Of a DNA stretch of 9,064 nucleotides, positions 1 to 4,885 are shown in pieces (positions within the stretch are counted from its first letter, which is position 1; every line of letters begins with the position of its first letter). The notes below the pieces were generated by a model, which saw only the letters and a program-made list of their open reading frames with translations, was not told the DNA's origin and did not search any database. The stretch is taken from positions 1 to 9,064 of the forward strand of contig JAEZIB010000160.1 in assembly GCA_023416275.1 (NCBI GenBank), read 5' to 3'. A program made the position numbers and the translations under genes. Source of the stretch: Bacillota bacterium (GTDB lineage Bacteria; Bacillota; Clostridia; Acetivibrionales; DSM-1351).

Positions 1-84
1 TTTTATTAGATATTTAAAATCATTCCTTGTTGCTATTTAATTTTCCTTAAAAATAGTAAAAAGTATAAAAAGAATCTGAGAACG

Positions 85-113
85 CCAAAAAACTCGCTAA
101 AATAGCGAGTTTT
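85..113 (-). terminator. Intrinsic terminator of the tRNA-Trp transcript
   Basis: On the minus strand, 12 bases past the CCA end of the tRNA, lies a perfect inverted repeat. Its arms are at 103-113 and 89-99, with core ACTCGCTA/TAGCGAGT and a 3-base loop at 100-102. Read on the minus strand it continues into a run of six T. This is the normal layout of a factor-independent terminator. The A/T outer pairs would also give a short T run on the plus strand, so weak bidirectional action is possible, but no plus-strand gene ends here. Confidence 0.85.
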
Positions 114-124
114 CGGACAAATTG

Positions 125-200
125 TGGCAGGGGTGGGGGGACTCGAACCCACAGCCAACGGTTTTGGAGACCGGTACTCTACCAATTGCGCTACACCCCT
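125..200 (-). tRNA. tRNA-Trp (anticodon CCA)
   Basis: The minus strand folds as a 76-nt tRNA with the 3' CCA encoded (plus positions 125-127). The 7-bp acceptor stem is perfect and the discriminator base is G73. The anticodon loop is CTCCAAA, giving CCA at positions 34-36, which reads UGG (tryptophan). T-loop TTCGAGT and D-loop GG are present. Several stem pairs are poor: G10-T25 wobble, G12-A23 in the D stem, C27-T43 at the end of the anticodon stem, and T50-C64 in the T stem. It has a good promoter upstream and a terminator downstream and stands alone, on the opposite strand to every protein gene here. Identity is certain. Full functionality is likely but could be questioned because of the mispairs. 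Confidence 0.95.
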
Positions 201-212
201 AAGACGAATATT

Positions 213-242
213 AGTATACAATACACTTTGTGTACTTGTCAA
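213..242 (-). promoter_or_regulatory. Sigma-A-type promoter for tRNA-Trp
   Basis: On the minus strand there is a perfect -35 box TTGACA (plus 237-242) and a -10 box TATACT (plus 213-218), separated by 18 bases. The -10 box ends 12 bases before the first tRNA base, so transcription should start just inside that gap. The spacer contains a 5-bp perfect inverted repeat, TACAC-TTT-GTGTA (222-234). It may be chance or a binding site. Confidence 0.85.
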
Positions 243-330
243 TGATAAAATTAAAAAAATGTGGAAAAAATAGATTAATATCTGTAACTCATAATAGCTA
301 TTAAGAAAAATAAAAATTAAGAAATAAATG

Positions 331-360
331 TTATCACTTGATTAATACTTACATTATAAG
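331..360 (+). promoter_or_regulatory. Possible sigma-A promoter for the DUF881 pair
   Basis: TTATCA (331-336) matches the -35 consensus at 4 of 6 bases. TATAAG (355-360) matches the -10 consensus at 5 of 6. The spacing is 18 bases. A 6-bp inverted repeat, TACTTA/TAAGTA (346-351 and 357-362), overlaps the -10 box. I see no better promoter between here and the gene at 692. If it is used, the transcript would carry the whole structured block 387-681 as its 5' leader. This is a weak, AT-rich call in an AT-rich background. Confidence 0.35.
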
Positions 361-362
361 TA

Positions 363-385
363 CAATTAAATAGTATCTTTAATTG
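363..385 (+). repeat. Inverted repeat in the leader, just before the structured element
   Basis: A perfect 8-bp inverted repeat: CAATTAAA (363-370) and TTTAATTG (378-385), with the 7-base loop TAGTATC. It lies immediately downstream of the possible promoter and two bases before the left boundary of the structured block. It has only two G-C pairs and no proper T tract, so it is not a convincing terminator. An operator or a weak leader hairpin is possible. Confidence 0.5.
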
Positions 386-392
386 TTTATAA

Positions 393-473
393 CGAGGCAA
401 GAAAATGTCCTCCACTTCTATAAGTGGCGGGTATCACTTTGGTTATCAGGCGGTGAGAATATCTCCCGCCTCG
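393..473. other. Left structural module: closing stem with two inner hairpins
   Basis: CGAGGC (393-398) is complementary to GCCTCG (468-473) and could close this module. Inside, one hairpin pairs CCTCCACTT (409-417) with AAGTGGCGG (422-430) around the loop CTAT, with a single T411/C428 mismatch. A second hairpin pairs AGGCGG (448-453) with CCGCCT (466-471), then GAGA (455-458) with TCTC (462-465), with T454 bulged and loop ATA. The closing stem and the base of the second hairpin share 468-471. They exclude each other there, or the second hairpin keeps only its top when the closing stem forms. Confidence 0.6.
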
Positions 474-495
474 ATGAAATGCCGTTAATGTAATA

Positions 496-602
496 GCTCG
501 AAAAATGCGAAGTTTACATTTCGCACATTCATTGTTCTCTTCGCATATCAAAAAGCTGCGAGCAGCTTTTTGTGGATTTGAACACAAGGTGCATTTTCGA
601 GC
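496..602. other. Right structural module: long-range stem enclosing nested hairpins
   Basis: GCTCGAAAAATGC (496-508) pairs with GCATTTTCGAGC (591-602), giving 12 pairs with one A bulged. Enclosed are TGCGAA (506-511) with TTCGCA (520-525), or alternatively ATGCGAAG (505-512) with CTTCGCAT (539-546), and the perfect hairpin AAAAAGCTG (550-558) / CAGCTTTTT (563-571). TTGTG/CACAA complements lie around 570-585. The density of complementary segments is well above what the AT-rich flanks show. Confidence 0.6.
550..571. terminator. Terminator-like perfect hairpin in the structured element
   Basis: AAAAAGCTG (550-558), loop CGAG, CAGCTTTTT (563-571): a perfect 9-bp stem ending in five T on either strand. 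It has the form of a bidirectional intrinsic terminator. No gene end needs one here. If the 692 gene is transcribed from upstream, it would act as an attenuator. It may equally be just one structural arm of the element. Confidence 0.45.
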
Positions 603-604
603 CA

Positions 605-626
605 CAAAAACCACAAGTGGTTTTTG
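605..626. terminator. Second terminator-like perfect hairpin in the structured element
   Basis: CAAAAACCA (605-613), loop CAAG, TGGTTTTTG (618-626): a perfect 9-bp stem with T5 on both strands, very similar in design to the hairpin at 550-571. It lies 66 bases before the start of the 692 gene. Its role is unknown. Attenuation of the DUF881 operon, or a stop for minus-strand transcription towards the tRNA, are possible inferences. Confidence 0.45.
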
Positions 627-691
627 ACGATGTATAAATTTTTGTACTCGAAAAATTTTATTTTGAATCTAGGCGTTATAAGAGGGACACA

Positions 692-1432
692 ATGAAATTA
701 AATGGAATTAGGTTTAAAGATAGATATATAGTTTTATTGTTTGCATTTATGCTGCTTGGAGCTTCAATCACTGTTCAGATTAGAAGTACAGTTAGTGTGC
801 AGCGGCAGGCTGCTGAGATACTGAATACTGATAAGCTAAAAATTCAGTTGGATGAAAAGATTAAGACTGGTGAGGAATATAAGGTTCAGATTGAAAAGAT
901 GGAGAATGATAAGTCTGCTTTTTTGGCAGCTCCTATTAACAATGTTAGTATTTCTCAAAAAAATGAGCTGGAATATTTAAAACTTATATCTGGATTGACT
1001 GATGTTACAGGAGATGGAGTTATAATTACGCTAGATGATGCAGAAGTGCCTGATTCTGAAATAGTTATGGATTATATTATTCATGATTCTGATATATATA
1101 ATGTCGTGAATCAATTGAAAATAGCAGGTGCGCTTGCTATTTCAATTAATGATGAGAGAATAATAGCTACAAGTGAGCAAATTTGTGCAGGACCAACTGT
1201 AAAAATTAATAACAATAGATATGCTGTACCTTATACAATTAAGGCAATAGGAGAATCGGATGTGCTATATAAAGCTCTAAAGGAAAGCTTTATAGTTAAC
1301 GATATGTTAGCACTAAAAAAACGTGTAACAATATCTCAAGAAAATGATATTGTAGTACCTAAATTTACAAATGATATTAATAGTCTGATTTCCAGACTGG
1401 AGGTAATAGATTATGAAGACAAAAAAAATTAG
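692..1432 (+). CDS. DUF881 family membrane-anchored coiled-coil protein (first of pair)
   Basis: A 246-residue protein. Residues 1-11 are basic, 12-30 form one membrane segment, and about 35-75 are charged and look coiled-coil. The DUF881 domain runs from about 90 to 225. Family hallmarks seen are GLTDVTGDGV (101-110), the GALAISINDERI segment (146-157), and the VPYTIKAIG strand (179-187). The expected topology is an N-terminal anchor with the domain outside the membrane. The start is ATG at 692 with GAGGG (682-686) five bases upstream. Related proteins in Bacillus (YlxW/YlxX) lie in the division cluster near ftsZ; their exact role is not established, so a division or envelope role here is inference. 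It overlaps the next gene by 20 bases and is surely co-translated with it. Its ribosome-binding site directly abuts the structured element at 387-681. Confidence 0.9.
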   Translation: MKLNGIRFKDRYIVLLFAFMLLGASITVQIRSTVSVQRQAAEILNTDKLKIQLDEKIKTGEEYKVQIEKMENDKSAFLAAPINNVSISQKNELEYLKLISGLTDVTGDGVIITLDDAEVPDSEIVMDYIIHDSDIYNVVNQLKIAGALAISINDERIIATSEQICAGPTVKINNNRYAVPYTIKAIGESDVLYKALKESFIVNDMLALKKRVTISQENDIVVPKFTNDINSLISRLEVIDYEDKKN

Positions 1433-2114
1433 CAGCAATATATCAATTTCAATAATTTGTATATTGTTGGGGCTAGCACTTTCATGGCAGTTCCAAAGTA
1501 TAAGAAATAATGCCAGTGTTATGAATTTGGAAAACCAAAAAAAAGATGATTTAGTTGTCAAAATTCTAAACGAGCAGAAAAACAATGAAAACCTTAAGGT
1601 TAAGCTCAGTGAGTTACAGATTCAAATAAGTAAATTTGAAAATGCAAGTGGTAATTCAGATGAAAACATGAAGCTGTTATCTGATGAAATTAATAAATTG
1701 AAAATTGTTGCAGGCTTGACTGATGTTAGAGGAAAGGGAGTAGTAATCACTTTTGCAAAAGAGGATTCGTTAAATGTAGCTGATGATGATCTTTTATCAA
1801 TACTAAACGAGTTGAGAGCAACTGATGCGCAAGCTTTGGCAATAAATGAGCAGAGAGTTGTTGATACCACAGAGGTTAGAGCTGCTGGAGGCTATATTAT
1901 GGTCAATGGACGGCATGTTATTCCACCTTATCAGATAAAGGCTATAGTTGATCCTGATAATGCGGTAAATGCTTTGAGCATGATAGGTGGGCCTCTAGAA
2001 AAGATTAAATTGTTTATTGATGTTGATGTTAAAAAATCTGATGATGTCATCATACCCAAAATTAGTGAGGAACTAATAAAAACAAATAAACTTACTTCTG
2101 TTGAAAGTAAATAG
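1413..2114 (+). CDS. DUF881 family membrane-anchored coiled-coil protein (second of pair)
   Basis: A 233-residue paralogue of the upstream protein with the same plan. It has one membrane segment at about 8-26, a coiled-coil-like stretch at 35-98, and a DUF881 domain at about 95-220. The motif GLTDVRGKGV is at residues 101-110, exactly the position of its counterpart in the first protein. It is followed by ALAINEQRVV (141-150) and PPYQIKAI (171-178). The start is ATG at 1413 with AGGAGGT-like GGAGGT (1399-1404) eight bases upstream. It begins inside the last 20 bases of the first gene. A tandem duplication followed by divergence is the simplest explanation. The function is unknown; the anchor and coiled coil suggest a structural envelope or division-site partner. 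It is followed by a strong terminator, so the pair forms a unit of its own. Confidence 0.9.
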   Translation: MKTKKISSNISISIICILLGLALSWQFQSIRNNASVMNLENQKKDDLVVKILNEQKNNENLKVKLSELQIQISKFENASGNSDENMKLLSDEINKLKIVAGLTDVRGKGVVITFAKEDSLNVADDDLLSILNELRATDAQALAINEQRVVDTTEVRAAGGYIMVNGRHVIPPYQIKAIVDPDNAVNALSMIGGPLEKIKLFIDVDVKKSDDVIIPKISEELIKTNKLTSVESK

Positions 2115-2142
2115 AATTAAATTCTGGAAAAGATACACTCAG

Positions 2143-2178
2143 GTCTTATATGTGTTATTACATGTATAAGGCTTTTTT
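2143..2178 (+). terminator. Intrinsic terminator after the DUF881 pair
   Basis: GTCTTATATGTG (2143-2154) pairs with CATGTATAAGGC (2161-2172) over 12 pairs, three of them G-T wobbles, around the 6-base loop TTATTA. Six T follow (2173-2178). It lies 28 bases after the stop codon. This is a clear factor-independent terminator separating the DUF881 unit from pdaA. Confidence 0.85.
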
Positions 2179-2272
2179 GTTGTTCTCAAAAGTTGAAAAA
2201 CTATATATAAATATAGGAGAAGTGTTTTTTATTATGCTTAGTTTTTTATTCAATGATTACGCTTAGGATAGT

Positions 2273-2277
2273 GGGGG
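2273..2277 (+). promoter_or_regulatory. Ribosome-binding site deciding a TTG start for pdaA
   Basis: GGGGG lies six bases before TTG (2284) and twelve before the in-frame ATG (2290). The same GGGGG sits five bases before the dgkA ATG (8707-8711, within an identical GGGGGATTAT) and six before the pgpH ATG (5895-5899). This consistent spacing favours TTG. Confidence 0.6.
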
Positions 2278-2283
2278 ATTATT

Positions 2284-3204
2284 TTGAAAATGAAAAAAGT
2301 TGTTACCATAGCTGTTTTGCTTATAATTTTGGCCGTTATTGTAAATTGTATTATTATGCGAAGAAACAATTCCAGTGCAAATTCAAACCTTTCAGACCTA
2401 GGCGGTGTTTACAGTGTAAGCAGCAGAAGTATTGACTATTCTACAGAACTTACAGGAAATTTAATAGAAGAGATGGATTCTGAAAACAATATATCATTGC
2501 AAAGTGAATTTCCATATGAACATAAGCGTTGCTGGGGATTAAAAAGGCAACCAGATAACCAGACGCCTAAAGCTGACCCTGGAGCAGATAAGCTACTTGA
2601 AAAATATGGTGGTAAGTATGTTGGTGATGTAAACAAAAAAATTATATATTTAACTTTTGATGAAGGCTATGAGAATGGATATACAGCGAAAATACTTGAT
2701 GTTTTAAAGGAAAATAATGTTAAGGCAGCATTTTTTATAACAGGGCCCTATCTCAATGAGCATCAGGATTTAGTACGAAGAATGGTTGAAGAAGGTCACA
2801 CAGTTGGAAATCATACCATTCATCATCCTAGCTTACCAGAAAAGGGTGATTCGGAAATTGAAGAGGAGGTTCTTGGGTTAGAAAGAGCTTTTACTGAAAA
2901 ATTTGGAGCAAAAATGAAGTTCCTCAGACCTCCAAAGGGTGAGTATAGTGAAAGAAGCCTTAGTATTACCAGTAAACTTGGTTATTGTAATCTTTTTTGG
3001 AGCTTTGCATATGATGATTGGCATAGAGATAAAATAAGAGGACCGGAGTATGCTTATAAAGTAGTAATGAAAAATTTACATAATGGTGAGATTATGCTGC
3101 TGCATGCTGTATCAAAGGATAATGCGGATGCTCTAGATATGATAATTAAAGGAGCAATTGCAAATGGATATGAATTTGGTAATGTAAAAGATTTGGCAAA
3201 TTAG
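2284..3204 (+). CDS. pdaA: PdaA-type polysaccharide deacetylase (muramic acid de-N-acetylase)
   Basis: The 306-residue protein has an N-terminal membrane anchor or uncleaved signal (5-24), a low-complexity linker, then a NodB-fold deacetylase domain (about 120-305). Catalytic motifs seen are TFDEG (124-128), HTIHH (177-181, metal histidines H177 and H181), RPP (215-217), DDW (244-246) and LLHAV (272-276). The WGLKR segment at 84-88 and TFDEGYENGYT are typical of PdaA rather than of chitin deacetylases. In Bacillus, PdaA removes the acetyl group from N-acetylmuramic acid after the peptide has been trimmed off. This yields muramic-delta-lactam in spore cortex, which is needed for germination. 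The second acidic residue of motif 1 is Glu (E127), where many NodB enzymes have Asp. The start chosen is TTG 2284; ATG 2290 would drop only two residues. It lies between a terminator and yqfC. I see no clear sporulation-sigma promoter. Confidence 0.88.
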   Translation: MKMKKVVTIAVLLIILAVIVNCIIMRRNNSSANSNLSDLGGVYSVSSRSIDYSTELTGNLIEEMDSENNISLQSEFPYEHKRCWGLKRQPDNQTPKADPGADKLLEKYGGKYVGDVNKKIIYLTFDEGYENGYTAKILDVLKENNVKAAFFITGPYLNEHQDLVRRMVEEGHTVGNHTIHHPSLPEKGDSEIEEEVLGLERAFTEKFGAKMKFLRPPKGEYSERSLSITSKLGYCNLFWSFAYDDWHRDKIRGPEYAYKVVMKNLHNGEIMLLHAVSKDNADALDMIIKGAIANGYEFGNVKDLAN

Positions 3205-3282
3205 TTTGTTTAGAAAGCAGAGGTTCTCCACTGAAAGCTTACCAAATATTTTTGTCCATAGTAGGTGTAGGAGGATAGTGTA

Positions 3283-3618
3283 ATGCAAAAAATAGAGAAA
3301 ATCAGTAAAGGTAAACATACTGAAAATAATAAAAATGTTAAGCCTGAATCTAAAATGAAAATAAGAGAAAAGTTTACTGAATTGTTGGAATTGCCCAAGG
3401 AAATAGTATTGGATATGCCCAAACTGACTATGTTGGGAAATGGAGACTTAATTATAGAAAACTATAAAGGTATTGCTGAATACGTTGAAGATGTTTTGCG
3501 TGTTAATACTACATCAGGAATTATTAAAGTACAAGGAACTAATGTTTACATTAAGGAGATTACACCAGAGAGTATAATGATTTATGGCAATATTTTATCG
3601 CTGGAATTTTTAAAATAG
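3283..3618 (+). CDS. yqfC: Sporulation protein YqfC
   Basis: A 111-residue protein whose conserved core starts at LPKEIVLDMPKL (37-48), followed by GNGDLIIEN (52-60) and IKVQG (81-85). This is the pattern of the small YqfC/YabP-like sporulation family. The Bacillus member is about 93 residues, so this one carries a longer, lysine-rich N-terminus (1-30). It has no membrane segment. The start is ATG 3283 with AGGAGG (3269-3274) eight bases upstream, an excellent site. It directly precedes yqfD, its constant neighbour in spore formers, where both are mother-cell (sigma-E) genes. That regulation is known from Bacillus; I could not find a convincing sigma-E promoter in the 78 bases upstream here. 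The molecular function is unknown. Confidence 0.9.
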   Translation: MQKIEKISKGKHTENNKNVKPESKMKIREKFTELLELPKEIVLDMPKLTMLGNGDLIIENYKGIAEYVEDVLRVNTTSGIIKVQGTNVYIKEITPESIMIYGNILSLEFLK

Positions 3619-3641
3619 CAAAGCTAAATTAATATAGTACA

Positions 3642-3670
3642 TTAAAGTAAAAGTTACCAAGTTACTTTAA
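3642..3670 (+). repeat. Perfect hairpin immediately upstream of the yqfD ribosome-binding site
   Basis: TTAAAGTAA (3642-3650) and TTACTTTAA (3662-3670) form a perfect 9-bp inverted repeat with an 11-base spacer. The spacer contains AGTTAC (3652-3657), repeated at 3660-3665, so shifted pairings are possible. It ends two bases before the ribosome-binding site GGAGGG (3673-3678). No T run follows, so it is not a terminator. An operator, an RNA-stability element or translational control of yqfD are possible. Confidence 0.6.
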
Positions 3671-3682
3671 CTGGAGGGCAAA

Positions 3683-4882
3683 ATGTTAATTTTGAGGTTA
3701 TGGAATTATATTAGAGGATATGTTATTATTATTGTTGAAGGATATTTTTTAGAAAAATTTATAAATATATGTACCCATAGGCAATTGAGATTATGGAATG
3801 TTAAGTGGCAAAGAAACAGCAGAGTTAAAATGATGATTAGCATTAAGGATTTCAAAATGCTTAGGCCTATTGCAAAGAAAACTAGGTGCAGAGTACATAT
3901 TATTATGAAAAAGGGACTTCCTTTTTTTGTAAATAAATATAAAAACAGAAAAGCTTTTGTTATAGGTGCTGGAAGCTGTATTATAGCATTTTTTCTAATA
4001 TCCTCGTTCATATGGGATGTATCAGTTGTTGGAAATAGCAGTGTACCAACTGAAGTTATAGTTGAGAAGTTATATAACAACGGCATCAAAATAGGTGCCT
4101 TGAAATATGGTATAAATCCTGAAGACGTAGTTGGTAACATGATGCTTGAATTGAATGACCTTGCTAGAATTAGTGTTTATATTCGTGGAACAAAGGTTCA
4201 AGTGGTTGTAAATGAAAGAGTTAAGCCACCAGATTTAATAAACAGAAATGTGCCATGTGACATTGTGGCTTTGAAAGAAGGTGTGATTTGTTCCATTGTT
4301 GCTAAAGAAGGTCTTGAAATTGTCAAAGTAGGTGACACTGTTACAAAGGGGCAGCTGCTGATTACAGGAAAGGTTGAAAACATTAACAATCCGGAAGCAA
4401 ATCCTTTAATGGTACACTCTATGGGAATTGTTAAAGCAAGAACTTGGTATGAAGCTAGTGCAAAGGTAGAGCAGAAGCTTGAAAGAATCAAAAGGACAGG
4501 TTTAAAAAAAGAAAATTATTCATTGGTTCTTTTTACAAAAAAAATAAAATTATTTCATAGCAAAATTCCATATAAGAATTCAGAATATGTTGAAATTAAA
4601 AAAAAACTATGTATTGGTAATTATTTTGCGTTACCTGTTGAATTTATTATAGATCAGCATTATGAATATGATTTGGAGCACTATGAAATTGATGTTGAAG
4701 CTGCGGAGGAAATAGCAGCAGACAAAGCCATAGCTTTAGCTCAACAAAAAGTGCCTAAAAATGCAAAAATAGTTAAGTCAAATGTTTATTTTGTAAATAA
4801 TCACGATAGTGCCAGTACAGCTAAAGCAATAATCGAATGTATAGAGGATATTGGAGTGACACAACAGATAGGAGGAATGTAA
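3683..4882 (+). CDS. yqfD: Sporulation protein YqfD
   Basis: A 399-residue protein, the usual length for YqfD (about 398 in Bacillus). The N-terminal 85 residues are basic and contain a hydrophobic patch (12-28). A strong membrane segment follows at about 91-111 (FVIGAGSCIIAFF), then the typical WDVSVVGN sequence (111-118) that opens the extramembrane domain. The rest is a mixed alpha/beta region with the family pattern of short G/V-rich strands (KVGDTVTKGQLL near 216-227). The protein is required for normal sporulation in Bacillus; its molecular role is unknown. The start is ATG 3683 with GGAGGG five bases-plus upstream, just after the perfect hairpin. Its stop is three bases before the phoH start, so the two are translated from one message. 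Confidence 0.92.
   Translation: MLILRLWNYIRGYVIIIVEGYFLEKFINICTHRQLRLWNVKWQRNSRVKMMISIKDFKMLRPIAKKTRCRVHIIMKKGLPFFVNKYKNRKAFVIGAGSCIIAFFLISSFIWDVSVVGNSSVPTEVIVEKLYNNGIKIGALKYGINPEDVVGNMMLELNDLARISVYIRGTKVQVVVNERVKPPDLINRNVPCDIVALKEGVICSIVAKEGLEIVKVGDTVTKGQLLITGKVENINNPEANPLMVHSMGIVKARTWYEASAKVEQKLERIKRTGLKKENYSLVLFTKKIKLFHSKIPYKNSEYVEIKKKLCIGNYFALPVEFIIDQHYEYDLEHYEIDVEAAEEIAADKAIALAQQKVPKNAKIVKSNVYFVNNHDSASTAKAIIECIEDIGVTQQIGGM
4871..4876 (+). promoter_or_regulatory. Ribosome-binding site deciding a TTG start for phoH
   Basis: GGAGGA lies nine bases before TTG 4886, inside the last codons of yqfD. The ATG in the same stretch (4877) reads straight into TAA. The next in-frame ATG (4937) has no such site and would cut the N-terminal domain. 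Confidence 0.75.
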
Positions 4883-4885
4883 TAC

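Larger units (their letters stand above)
387..681. repeat. Structured intergenic element with short terminal inverted repeats (MITE-like or RNA element)
   Basis: This 295-bp block starts with TTATAACG (387-394) and ends with its exact reverse complement CGTTATAA (674-681). TTATAA is itself a palindrome, so the ends can equally be read as a TTATAA target duplication flanking a 283-bp insert (393-675). Inside are at least four strong local hairpins and a 12-bp long-range stem. It is visibly richer in G/C and in secondary structure than the AT-rich flanks. No convincing protein is encoded on either strand. It ends directly at the ribosome-binding site of the next gene (682-686). A small non-autonomous transposable element, the remnant end of an IS200/IS605-type element, or a cis-acting or independent structured RNA would all fit. 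I cannot decide among these from one copy. Confidence 0.6.

Noticed and set aside
1..84. AT-rich stretch before the tRNA terminator
   Set aside because: I see no gene, promoter pair or repeat that I can support here.
33..242. 69-codon minus-strand open frame
   Set aside because: It reads straight through the tRNA-Trp (the GVAQLVEYR-type translation typical of a tRNA gene) and its terminator; it has no ribosome-binding site.
292..303. Perfect 12-base palindrome TAATAGCTATTA, with a near copy at 8659-8670
   Set aside because: TAGCTA-type words recur several times in this AT-rich DNA, including inside genes, so chance is the best explanation.
575..592. T-arm-like sequence (TTCAAATC loop with TTGTG/CACAA) on the minus strand
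   Set aside because: No acceptor or anticodon arm can be fitted around it, so it is not a tRNA or clear tRNA fragment.
387..614. 75-codon minus-strand open frame with CxxC-like pairs
   Set aside because: The codons are made of hairpin arms of the structured element. No ribosome-binding site precedes the ATG, and the stop is simply the TTATAA edge. Cysteine spacing alone is not enough to call a zinc-binding protein.
2253..2435. 60-codon plus-strand frame overlapping the pdaA start
   Set aside because: Out of frame with pdaA, cysteine- and tyrosine-rich low-quality translation, no family resemblance and no ribosome-binding site.
3706..4140. 144-codon minus-strand frame inside yqfD
   Set aside because: It lies wholly opposite the well-supported yqfD, has no initiation signal and no recognisable family.
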